Assembly (NCBI GenBank): GCA_012270555.1
Contig: JAAXIC010000042.1
Span: forward strand, 1-40,589
Length of the DNA stretch: 40,589 nucleotides
From: Chloroflexota bacterium
Lineage (GTDB): Bacteria > Chloroflexota > UBA11872 > VXOZ01
Reading direction: 5' to 3'
A model generated the notes under the pieces. It had not been told where the DNA came from. It did not search any database and saw nothing but the letters and a program-made list of their open reading frames with translations. This document shows, piece after piece, positions 24,873 through 32,548 of the stretch. Every line of letters starts with the position of its first letter. Position 1 is the first letter of the stretch. The position numbers and the translations under genes are program-made.

Positions 24873-26261
24873 GTGACGCGACGCGAATGGCTCAGTCTTG
24901 TAGCTTTCAGTAGTGCAGTGTTGCTGCCGGCAAGTTGTGGTGGTGATGATGAAGATGGCGAGCAAGCGACACGCATGGAACCGAGTCCCCGTGCAGCAGA
25001 CATTGTAGAGACCGCCAAGGAGCCGCGGCAGTATACGCTGGCATACTTGGAACATCCTTACTTTTACAACCCGCCCAAGCCAAGCATCCTTGGCCGGGAA
25101 GTGGTCAACGGGTGGAACAGTGGCAGTATTCTAGGCGCGCCCGATGAAGCGACACTAGACTTCATCGATATTCCCAGGATACTTGATGAAAGCAATCGCT
25201 TTCAGGGTGCCTTATCAGTGATTGAATACCTGAATACGACTGCGGCAGGAGGGGTTGCCGCAGCGGATGTGGTCTGGCTTCCCTCCTATGCACAAATCAT
25301 GGATATCCTCAGAGCCAAGTTCTTCGCTCCGCTTGATCGCTGGTTGCAGGGGGATAAGCAGACTCCGTTGGAAGCGTTTTCGGATGAGGTCATACGTCTT
25401 GTGCGATATAAGGGCCAGACCCTCGGTTTGCCTATTGCGGTGGCCCCCGGCATCCTGGGCTACGACGCAATCAGCTTTCAGCGTGCCAACGTGGCCGCGC
25501 CTGCTACCGAATGGACTTGGTCGGAATTCATCGAGGCGGGCCAGCGCCTGACTCTGGACGCAAATGAAGACGGCAAGCCGGAACAGTGGGGCCTTTCGGC
25601 GAATTGGGACTTCCCAGACTGGCTGCCATTCCTGCTGCAAGAGGGCGGTGAAATCGTAGACTTGGATTCAGGCGTAATTCGTCTGGAAGGACCAGCTGCC
25701 ATACACGCGCTCACGGCCTGGGATGAAATGGGTAGAGAGTATGGTATCTACCCGTACGGGACGGAGGTTACGGATGCGGACTTGCGGGGCTACGAGGATG
25801 TTGTTCCGAGTGCCATGCGCTTTTCGCGGTTTAATAAGCATCCGTGGGGCTATTGGCCCGACTATGCATCAATGCCGCAAGGATCAAAGAAAGCTACGCC
25901 GCTGCTCCTGGAGGAAGTGCTGGCGGTGCCGGCGGCTGCAGCCGCGGACGACGCGTATGCAGCGCTCATTCCTCTCGCTCACTGGATTGGCGAACGCCGG
26001 GTCTTGCCTGCCGTGACCTCCGGCTGGCAGTTCCTGGAGAAACCGGACACCGGCCACTTCGACTTGATATTCCCGGAAGCGATGCGGCAGACCGCGTTAG
26101 AGAGCTTGCCCCATGCTAAAGCGTCCCAGGCGGCAAGTAGTTCCCAAATCTCCTATCACCTCTTTTACCAAGTCACGCTGCCCTTGGCCCGTGGCGAGGT
26201 TGTTGTCGAGCAAGCGATCGATCGGGCGGTCATTTGGCTTCAGAGCTATCTCGCTGAATGA
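24873..26261 (+). CDS. Tat-type lipoprotein, extracellular solute-binding protein (paralogue 2)
   Basis: This paralogue has 462 residues. It starts with GTG 24873, set by AAGGAGG at 24859-24865 with seven bases spacing. The N-terminus is TRREWLSLVAFSSAVLL, a twin-arginine signal, ending in the lipobox PASC. The sequence then follows paralogue 3 closely: YLEHPYFYNPPKPSI, FFAPLDRWLQ, DANEDGKPEQWGL (calcium-loop-like), WDFPDWLPFLLQEGGEIVDLD, LIPLAHWIGERRVLPAVTSGWQF and LPLARGEVVVEQAIDRAV. The next gene starts 20 bases after its stop codon, so the two form an operon. There are no ABC permease or ATPase genes around. Sugar or oligosaccharide binding is the family's common role but the ligand is unknown. 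Confidence 0.87.
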   Translation: MTRREWLSLVAFSSAVLLPASCGGDDEDGEQATRMEPSPRAADIVETAKEPRQYTLAYLEHPYFYNPPKPSILGREVVNGWNSGSILGAPDEATLDFIDIPRILDESNRFQGALSVIEYLNTTAAGGVAAADVVWLPSYAQIMDILRAKFFAPLDRWLQGDKQTPLEAFSDEVIRLVRYKGQTLGLPIAVAPGILGYDAISFQRANVAAPATEWTWSEFIEAGQRLTLDANEDGKPEQWGLSANWDFPDWLPFLLQEGGEIVDLDSGVIRLEGPAAIHALTAWDEMGREYGIYPYGTEVTDADLRGYEDVVPSAMRFSRFNKHPWGYWPDYASMPQGSKKATPLLLEEVLAVPAAAAADDAYAALIPLAHWIGERRVLPAVTSGWQFLEKPDTGHFDLIFPEAMRQTALESLPHAKASQAASSSQISYHLFYQVTLPLARGEVVVEQAIDRAVIWLQSYLAE

Positions 26262-26281
26262 AAATCAGAAGGAGATATACC

Positions 26282-27667
26282 GTGACGCGACGTAAATGGC
26301 TTAGTCTCGCAGTTTTTGGTAGTGCGGTGTTACTGCAGGCAAGTTGCGGTGGTAATGAGGATGAAGAGCGGGAATCGCAGGCAGAACCAAGTCCCCGCCC
26401 CGGAAACGTGGTCGAGACCACCAAAGAGCCCCGGCAGCTAAAGTTGGCGTACTTGGAACATCCAACCATATCTAATCCTCCCAAGCCAAGCATTCTTGCC
26501 CGGGAAGTGAAAAAGGGATGGAACAGCGGTGACATTCCAGGCATGTCTGAAGGAACAACGCTCGACCTCGTCGAGATACCTCACAAGACCGATGAGCAAC
26601 ATAGAATTCTTGGTGCGCCTTCGGTGGTCGAATTCCTTAACGCGAGTGCGGCCGGCGGAGTTCCTCTGGCAGATGTGGTCTGGATTCCGCCCTATGCGCA
26701 AGTCATAGAACTTCTGAGATCCGGTTTGTTCGCACCGCTAGATCGCTGGCTGCAAACAGACTCACGTAACCCGCTGGATGCGTTCTCGCGAGAGGCCCGC
26801 CGCCTCGTACGGTTCGAAGGCCAAACACGCGCCTTGCCCTTGGCGATCGCTCCCGGTGTAGTGGGCTACGACGCAGGCCGGTTTGAACGCGCCAACGTGG
26901 CTGCCCCCGCTTCCAATTGGACCTGGCAAGACTTTATCAAGGCAGCCAAAGGCCTTACTGTGGACGCTAACGACGACGGAAATCCCGAGCAGTGGGGGTT
27001 TTCTGCCACCTGGGACTTCCCCGATTGGCTGCCATTCCTGCTCCAAGAGGGCGGCGAGATCGTAGACTTGGACACCGGCAGGATTGGCATGGATGGACCG
27101 GCCAGCGTCTCCGCGCTCACCGCGTGGGATGAACTGGGTAGAGTGCATGGCATCCACCCTTACGGGCCCGATATCACGGATATCGAGCTACTGGGCTTTG
27201 AGGATACCCTCAAGAGCGGGATGCACTTTTCGCAATTCCAAAAGCGACCGTGGCACAATTGGCCCGACTTAGCGCCCATTCCACAAGAATCTCAGAATTC
27301 TACGCCGCTCTCTGTTGAAGAAGTGCTGGCCGTGCCGGCGGAAGCAGCGGACGAGAGCGGATATGATGCACTTGTTCCACTCGCCCACTGGCTCGGAGAG
27401 CGGCGGGTATTGCCCGCAGTCACCACTGGTTGGCAATTCATTGAGCAAGCCGATACGGACCACTTCGACCTGATACTCCCTGAGGCGATGCAAGAAGTGG
27501 CGCTGGATGGCCTGGCTAGGGGGAAAGCCTCCTACGCGGCGAGTAGTCCTATGATTCCGTACCACCTCTTCTACCAAGTCACGCTACCATTGGCGCGCGG
27601 CGAGGTTGTAGTCGAGCAGGCAATCGATCAGGCAGTAAATTGGCTGCGAGGTTACCTGGCTGAATAG
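26282..27667 (+). CDS. Tat-type lipoprotein, extracellular solute-binding protein (paralogue 3)
   Basis: The third paralogue has 461 residues. It is closest to paralogue 2 in the N-terminal half and shares IGMDGPAS and WDELGRVHGI with paralogue 1, so the three arose by serial duplication. It starts with GTG 26282; AAGGAG at 26270-26275 lies six bases upstream, inside the short gap after paralogue 2. The signal is TRRKWLSLAVFGSAVLL with lipobox QASC. The calcium-loop-like DANDDGNPEQWGF, DFPDWLPFLLQEGGEIVDLD and LVPLAHWLGERRVLPAVTTGWQF motifs are present. A strong hairpin terminates the operon at 27676-27711. Confidence 0.87.
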   Translation: MTRRKWLSLAVFGSAVLLQASCGGNEDEERESQAEPSPRPGNVVETTKEPRQLKLAYLEHPTISNPPKPSILAREVKKGWNSGDIPGMSEGTTLDLVEIPHKTDEQHRILGAPSVVEFLNASAAGGVPLADVVWIPPYAQVIELLRSGLFAPLDRWLQTDSRNPLDAFSREARRLVRFEGQTRALPLAIAPGVVGYDAGRFERANVAAPASNWTWQDFIKAAKGLTVDANDDGNPEQWGFSATWDFPDWLPFLLQEGGEIVDLDTGRIGMDGPASVSALTAWDELGRVHGIHPYGPDITDIELLGFEDTLKSGMHFSQFQKRPWHNWPDLAPIPQESQNSTPLSVEEVLAVPAEAADESGYDALVPLAHWLGERRVLPAVTTGWQFIEQADTDHFDLILPEAMQEVALDGLARGKASYAASSPMIPYHLFYQVTLPLARGEVVVEQAIDQAVNWLRGYLAE

Positions 27668-27675
27668 TCAGAACG

Positions 27676-27711
27676 AATAAGTTCCGAGAAGATACATTCT
27701 CGGAACTTATT
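27676..27711 (+). terminator. Strong terminator hairpin after the solute-binding operon
   Basis: A perfect 15-base stem (27676-27690 with 27697-27711) encloses a 6-base loop, only eight bases after the stop codon of the third solute-binding gene. The outer stem is AATAA/TTATT, so it can work in either direction, and TGGGTTTG follows. Confidence 0.75.
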
Positions 27712-27849
27712 GGGTTTGCAGCGGTTAGCGCTCTTTTCTCCATAGCGCTGTTGCCTGAGAAGGTGTGCACATTGCGCGCCAAGCCTTCCCGTGCCCTGAT
27801 AAGGGAAGGGGAATCTACTCCCCAATGCTGACGCATCTATAAAGTAGCG

Positions 27850-27866
27850 CGGGGGCTTGTCCCCCG
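27850..27866. repeat. GC-rich hairpin in the gap before the C45 hydrolase gene
   Basis: CGGGGG-CTTGT-CCCCCG forms a 6-base GC stem. The flanking 257-base gap (27712-27968) contains no convincing gene. It resembles short intergenic REP-like hairpins, but no second copy was found in the window. Confidence 0.3.
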
Positions 27867-27968
27867 ACGGAGTGCGGTGAGACTGCGCGCCACGCCAGCA
27901 ATACGGGGGCATATCACCGCTACGCCTTGTTAAAAAGAACTGAGCATGCACTGGCAAGCGCACACGCC

Positions 27969-29072
27969 TCACAACGTGTACGTGGTGTACCCATTCTCAC
28001 ACGGGTTGCCGTAACTTACGTTGAGCCGACCTTGCAGCGGCTCCATGACGTAGGAAGCCACAGTTTCAATACTCTCCGCTGTTCCATCATTATGTCTACA
28101 TATACTATGTGGATAGCCGGCGTGGTCCGACATCATCTCCATCACATCATTAGCCGAAGCGCGGTCAACGCTTGCGACAAGCTGGTCCGCCCGGGCACAG
28201 CGCGGCTCTGAGTCCGGCAATTGGCTGCGAAACGTGTCGAACGGTTCGAGTTCAGGCGAACGGATATTGTTTGTGTGCGCCAGGGTATCCTCGGTCGCCT
28301 CGATCACGCCCAACCCATGGGGCGCCGCGATCTCGGCATCCACCAAGCGATTCTCGCCATCCACCATGAGATAATTCCCTGCGGAAGAGAACGTTGTCTT
28401 GTGCATTATGTCAAGAACTTCGGCCAGATTGCGGCACTCCAGAATCCGGCGCTTGAGGGGATAGTGTGAGACCCCGACCCGCCAGCCTTCGGTGTAGAGT
28501 TGGTTCTGCACAAACGCCACGCCATGCTCATTGAAGCCGGGATACCCGATCACACCAGCCCAGGTGAACATGATGAATGCCGGCTTCTTGTCCGGGGACA
28601 CCCGCAGCACCACGCCCACGTCCTTCATCCAGTCCGCGACGTCCTGGTTCTGGGCAATAATCGTGCTCTCGTTGTCCGTGCGACTGGTCAAGAAGCCGAG
28701 GGAACTACAACCATCAGAAGGGTTTATCGCTTGCGCGGAGGTGACGGATTGTCCGCTCAAACCGGCATCGCCCAGCGTGAGTTCCGTCCGCACGTTGAGC
28801 AGCACGATCTCGGCAAAGGCAACGTTAGCCCCCGCCGCGATGCCTTCCATCTCCGCGATGGCGTCGGGGATGAACCCCTGGATCGACGGCACAAAAGACT
28901 CCGCGCGCGACCGCAGCGTTGCGCGATCCTGGTTCTTATATTCTCCAATCGACTGATACGAGTGCTCCAGGAAGCGGTGAATCTGTTCCCGGCAAGCCTC
29001 GCCATGCTGGCGGCCTATTTCAAACGGCGAGCCGCCGACCGCGAAGAACGGATAGCAATGCGCTTGTGCCAT
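27969..29072 (-). CDS. C45-family acyltransferase/hydrolase (acyl-CoA:6-APA acyltransferase-like)
   Basis: This is an Ntn-type hydrolase that matures by self-cleavage. The 367 residues (from the preferred start) begin QAHCYPFFAVGGSPFEIGRQHGEACREQI, a typical C45 opening. C122 in NPSDGCSSLGF is the expected N-terminal nucleophile after cleavage between G and C. Further marks are IIAQNQDV, GYPGFNEHGVAFVQN and a HTNN segment. Family members cleave or transfer acyl groups on amides, lactams or peptides; the substrate here is unknown. The frame is open to 29204, but AAGGA lies eight bases before the codon at 29072, so that start is preferred; ATG at 29081 is also possible. It diverges from the dehydrogenase gene across 261 bases with no clear promoter. 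Confidence 0.85.
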   Translation of the reverse strand: MAQAHCYPFFAVGGSPFEIGRQHGEACREQIHRFLEHSYQSIGEYKNQDRATLRSRAESFVPSIQGFIPDAIAEMEGIAAGANVAFAEIVLLNVRTELTLGDAGLSGQSVTSAQAINPSDGCSSLGFLTSRTDNESTIIAQNQDVADWMKDVGVVLRVSPDKKPAFIMFTWAGVIGYPGFNEHGVAFVQNQLYTEGWRVGVSHYPLKRRILECRNLAEVLDIMHKTTFSSAGNYLMVDGENRLVDAEIAAPHGLGVIEATEDTLAHTNNIRSPELEPFDTFRSQLPDSEPRCARADQLVASVDRASANDVMEMMSDHAGYPHSICRHNDGTAESIETVASYVMEPLQGRLNVSYGNPCENGYTTYTL

Positions 29073-29333
29073 TAGTGACATCCTTGCGTTTATGTAATGT
29101 TTTCTCGCCCGGCAGCACCATAGCGTGGTTGCCATGCTTGTCCACATCGTACGCTGCACATGGCGCTGCGGCAAGCATTCGAACTGCCCGCCAAGAACTG
29201 GCATAATGTCACCGGTTGCAATCTGAGTGTACTATTGCCTAGCTCTCAGGCTTGGTATGCTTCTCTTGAAGCTACGTGCGGTGATCGCCTCGCTACAACG
29301 TGAGCCACAGCGAATACCGGTGGTAATGCAAGT

Positions 29334-30347
29334 ATGAAATCCCTCGACATCTTCTTCCTCGCCCAGGATACGGTCGCGGTACAGCGGCAACCGCTTCCCG
29401 GTACTAAATCTGGCGAGATTCTGGTGCAGCTACGTCGCTCTCTCATCAGCACGGGCACGGAGTGCATCTGTCTGCAGCGCAAATTCGCGCCCGGCACCCA
29501 CTGGGACAAGTGGGTGCAGTACCCGTATCGGCCGGGTTACAGCGCTGCGGGGATCGTGGTGGAAGCCGCTGACGACGTTAAGGGTTTTTCCGTCGGCGAC
29601 CGTGTCGCGCTGCCAGTCAAGCATGGACAGTATGCCATGCTGGCCGCTGACCGCGCCGTCAGAGTGCCGGATGGTGTCTCGGATGACGCCGCCGCGTGGT
29701 TCAATCTGGCGTGCATTGCGCAAAATGCCGTGCGGCGGGCGGAACACGCGCTGGGTGACGACGTGGTGGTGATAGGCGCCGGCATTCTTGGCCAGCTCGT
29801 CGTGCAGTTTGTGCGCCTGCTCGGGGCCAATCGCGTCATAGTCATCGACATGGCGCCCGCGCGGCTCGCGATGGCGGCAGCCCACGGCGCCACGCACACG
29901 CTGCAAATGACGGCCGCTGACGCAGAAGAGGCCATCGCTTCGATCACAGGCGATAGGCTGGCAGACGTCGTCTACGACATCACGGGCAATGCGTTAGTGC
30001 TACCAACTGCTTTTCCGCTGGCGCGGCGGTTTGGCAAAGTGCTGCTGCTCGGCGACACCGGCACACCGTCGGACCAACGGCTCACCGGCGATGTCATTCG
30101 GCGCGGCGTCACGCTCGTTGGCGCCCACAGCACCAATCCGCCTCCGGTTGCTTCCGACTACGCCCACTGGACCCACAACCACATGACCGAACTCTTCTTT
30201 ACCTACCTGGAACGCGGCCAGATGCAGGTGGAGGATCTTGTCACCCACCGCTATGACCCGCGCAGGGCCGCCGAGGCTTACGGCATGCTGACGAAAGACC
30301 GCTCCCAGGCCATGGGTGTGCTCTTCGACTGGACGTGCCTCGGCTAA
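29334..30347 (+). CDS. MDR-family (zinc alcohol dehydrogenase-like) oxidoreductase
   Basis: This is a medium-chain dehydrogenase/reductase of 337 residues using a nicotinamide cofactor. The GroES-like N-terminal domain includes STGTEC and YRPGYSAAGIVVEA, and the Rossmann domain has the dinucleotide motif VVIGAGILGQLVVQFVRLLGA near 140-160. The four-cysteine structural zinc loop is absent and the catalytic zinc ligands are not obvious, so it resembles the BchC-like or threonine dehydrogenase-like subgroup lacking the zinc lobe. The substrate is unknown. ATG 29334 is taken from the conserved start MKSLDIFF, with only a weak upstream ribosome-binding site. Confidence 0.85.
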   Translation: MKSLDIFFLAQDTVAVQRQPLPGTKSGEILVQLRRSLISTGTECICLQRKFAPGTHWDKWVQYPYRPGYSAAGIVVEAADDVKGFSVGDRVALPVKHGQYAMLAADRAVRVPDGVSDDAAAWFNLACIAQNAVRRAEHALGDDVVVIGAGILGQLVVQFVRLLGANRVIVIDMAPARLAMAAAHGATHTLQMTAADAEEAIASITGDRLADVVYDITGNALVLPTAFPLARRFGKVLLLGDTGTPSDQRLTGDVIRRGVTLVGAHSTNPPPVASDYAHWTHNHMTELFFTYLERGQMQVEDLVTHRYDPRRAAEAYGMLTKDRSQAMGVLFDWTCLG

Positions 30348-30414
30348 ACGAGTGCAAACTCCTATCCTAACGATGCTCGCCGGTTGTACATTCCCTTTTG
30401 CATAGTCGATGAAA

Positions 30415-30449
30415 GCCGTTCGTGCTGAGCTTGTCGAAGTACGAACGGC
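30415..30449. repeat. Intergenic palindromic repeat, REP-like
   Basis: GCCGTTCGT (30415-30423) and ACGAACGGC (30441-30449) are perfect arms around a 17-base core, GCTGAGCTTGTCGAAGT. This pattern resembles a dispersed intergenic palindrome known from several bacterial genomes. It lies between the convergent ends of the dehydrogenase and crcB genes, where it may also stop transcription. No second copy is in the window. Confidence 0.55.
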
Positions 30450-30524
30450 GATTCGCCAACTTTGCACGGTCCCATTCACCCTTGCCCCAGGCTTCTCTTG
30501 ATCTTTGCCCAATGCAGATACTAC

Positions 30525-30908
30525 CTATACTGCGCTGCTTGCCAAGCGGCTGATTGCCAATCCGAGCAGCACCAGGGCGATGCCCAGCACGTTGCTGAGG
30601 AAGAGGTTGAGAAGAGCCAGCCTGAGTTCACCGTCGCGAATGAGGTTGACGCTTTCGATGCCGTAGGTCGAGAAAGTTGTAAACGCGCCGAGCACGCCGA
30701 TCAGGAAGAAGGTACGCACGTGGGGCGACAGGGCCGTGTGGGCAAGCGGTTCCCAGAGCAGCCCCACGGCAAAGCAGCCCAAGAGGTTTACGCCGAGTGT
30801 TCCCACCGGAAACGCGCTCTCGAAGTAGCGGCTGATGAGGCCCGAAAGGAGATAGCGGAGCGTCGCGCCAAAGGCGCCGCCCAGCGCAACAAGCAATAGT
30901 GACGCCAT
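30525..30908 (-). CDS. crcB: Fluoride ion channel CrcB/Fluc
   Basis: CrcB exports toxic fluoride through a dimeric membrane channel. The 127-residue protein has four transmembrane segments. It shows the family signatures GGAFGATLRYLLS, FPVGTLGVNLLGCFAVGLL, and GVLGAFTTFSTYG with the phenylalanines that line the pore. ATG 30908 is preferred; an in-frame GTG at 30911 is one codon upstream. Many crcB genes are controlled by a fluoride riboswitch, but I saw no match to its conserved core in the leader. The gene is single, with a tRNA-Leu upstream on the same strand. Confidence 0.93.
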   Translation of the reverse strand: MASLLLVALGGAFGATLRYLLSGLISRYFESAFPVGTLGVNLLGCFAVGLLWEPLAHTALSPHVRTFFLIGVLGAFTTFSTYGIESVNLIRDGELRLALLNLFLSNVLGIALVLLGLAISRLASSAV

Positions 30909-31021
30909 CACACGCTCTCACTCTCGTCGCTTGCAGTCTCTGCTGAAAAGCGACCGACGTGTGGAGACAAACGCGCAGGCCTAGCAGATTGCGGCCAAAA
31001 CAACCGGCAGTGCGGGATTTC

Positions 31022-31107
31022 TGGTGCCGAAGGCGGGATTCGAACCCGCACGGGTGTTACCCCACTGGTTTTTGAGACCAGCGCGTCTTCCGTTCCGCCA
31101 CTTCGGC
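31022..31107 (-). tRNA. tRNA-Leu (CAA)
   Basis: The reverse complement folds as an 86-base tRNA with acceptor arms GCCGAAG/CTTCGGC, discriminator A, encoded CCA, a long variable arm, TTCGAATC in the T loop, and anticodon stem CTGGT/ACCAG around loop CTCAAAA. The anticodon CAA reads UUG leucine codons. It lies between crcB and the FAD oxidoreductase gene. Confidence 0.95.
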
Positions 31108-31164
31108 AAGTCTAGGTTGATTCTAGGCAATAGCATTCACAGAGGTCAAGGAGAGTGGCTTATG

Positions 31165-32529
31165 TCAACTATCCCGCTGCACTAGCTGTGGCGCGTCAGC
31201 AAGGATGCGTTCAGCTACTTCTTGCCCAAGCCGGATGCTGTAGTTAATCCCTCGATCTTCGGGGTAGATGAGGGTAGTGTTCGCCAGATACAGCCGGGGG
31301 ATTGGCGTCCGCGGTTCCGGTTTCTTGTGCTGGTAGCCAACTTCAATCAGCGGCTGTGCGAACGGGTCGCCGCCCGACCACATATTCTTCACCATGTCCC
31401 GCGAGAACTGAGGATACACCTTTTGCAAGAACGGCAGGTAATGTTCGAATAACGCCGCAGTCTCCATGCGCATCAGCGGGTCCCGCGGCGACATGTAGCG
31501 CGCCACGTAGAGCAAGTGGCTGCCGCCATAGGCTTCAGGCGATACGAGATTCGTCTGCTCCACCAGTGCCGTGAAGGGCAAATCCTCAGCACTTATGTTG
31601 AGCCAATAGTACGGGGACATGCGTCGGTCAAGCTCCAGGAGCAAGCATGACGCGCCTTTGTATTCGATACTGCCCAACCGTTGACGGTACTCTTCAGGCA
31701 GGTCGGGAGCGAGGTGAAGGAAGATGGGCGTGTGCACGGCTGCCAGCACGAGATCGAAATCGCGTCGCTCACCGCCTGCGACGATTCCGCGCGCCTGACC
31801 GTTTTCGACGATAATCCGTTCCGCCGGCGCTTCCAGGTGGATGTGCCCGCCCAGCTCCTCAATGCGGCGCCCAAAGGCATCCACCAGGGTGCGAAAGGAG
31901 TTGTCGAAGTAGCCCAGTTGCTCCTTGGCCATGCCTTTTGAACGTGAGGCCGCCCGCACGTAAATGCGCGCCCAAAGCCACGACATACTCACGCGGTGCC
32001 AGTCCTCACCGAACTTCGCTTTCAGCAACCCCCCCCACACGGTGTCGAAGACGTGCTGTCCGCAAAAACGGCGCATCCAGTCCGCCGCGCTAACATCCTG
32101 GAATGGCTGCCAGTGCTTCCGTCGTTGTAGGTAGAGAACCGAAAGGCCAAGCCGGAAGCGCTGCACCGGATTAAGCGGCTTGAAGCGCAATACGTCCGTC
32201 GGGCCGTTGAAGGGAAGCAACTGCCCTTTCCAATAGAAGCCCATGGTGGAGTCGACCCAGGTCAGCTTGTCGGTCACACCGAGGCGGTCGGCGGAAGCGA
32301 GGAGATGATGGTCGCTGCTAAAGCAATGGTGGTAGTAGTACTCGACAAAGGTGCTGCCAATCGCCCGTGTGGCTACCTCGCCCCCAAGCTGCGATTGCTT
32401 CTCGAAAACGTGGACCTGAGCGCCTTGGGCCAGGAGTGCTTCGGCCGCGGCCATGCCACTGAAGCCTCCGCCAACGATGGCAATGCGCAGCGGCGCAGCG
32501 GGAGTGGCGGCTTTGGTAACTGCATTCAT
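31165..32529 (-). CDS. NAD(P)/FAD-dependent amine-oxidase-like oxidoreductase
   Basis: This is a flavoprotein of 454 residues. The FAD-binding Rossmann motif IAIVGGGFSGMAAAEALL occurs at about 16-33, followed by VFEKQSQLGGEVATR. The middle shows VEYYYHHCFSSDHHLL, typical of a UDP-galactopyranose mutase/protoporphyrinogen oxidase-like group. The C-terminal FAD contact is LYLANTTLIYPEDRGINYSIRLG. The reaction is not known. The longest frame would start at 32640 and overlap the upstream gene, but the conserved start is ATG 32529, 19 bases after the flippase-like gene stop codon. The pair is probably one operon and may act in envelope lipid or glycan metabolism. Confidence 0.86.
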   Translation of the reverse strand: MNAVTKAATPAAPLRIAIVGGGFSGMAAAEALLAQGAQVHVFEKQSQLGGEVATRAIGSTFVEYYYHHCFSSDHHLLASADRLGVTDKLTWVDSTMGFYWKGQLLPFNGPTDVLRFKPLNPVQRFRLGLSVLYLQRRKHWQPFQDVSAADWMRRFCGQHVFDTVWGGLLKAKFGEDWHRVSMSWLWARIYVRAASRSKGMAKEQLGYFDNSFRTLVDAFGRRIEELGGHIHLEAPAERIIVENGQARGIVAGGERRDFDLVLAAVHTPIFLHLAPDLPEEYRQRLGSIEYKGASCLLLELDRRMSPYYWLNISAEDLPFTALVEQTNLVSPEAYGGSHLLYVARYMSPRDPLMRMETAALFEHYLPFLQKVYPQFSRDMVKNMWSGGDPFAQPLIEVGYQHKKPEPRTPIPRLYLANTTLIYPEDRGINYSIRLGQEVAERILADAPQLVQRDS

Positions 32530-32548
32530 GTGACTGTCTAGTTTGGTC

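Noticed and set aside
26266-26284. Ribosome-binding region before the third solute-binding gene looks like a common expression-vector leader (AGAAGGAGATATACC)
   Set aside because: It is a short match in a natural gene gap with native genes on both sides. Strong ribosome-binding sites can look alike, and no vector sequence is present.
30909-31021. Fluoride riboswitch upstream of crcB
   Set aside because: No match to the conserved riboswitch core was seen in the leader.
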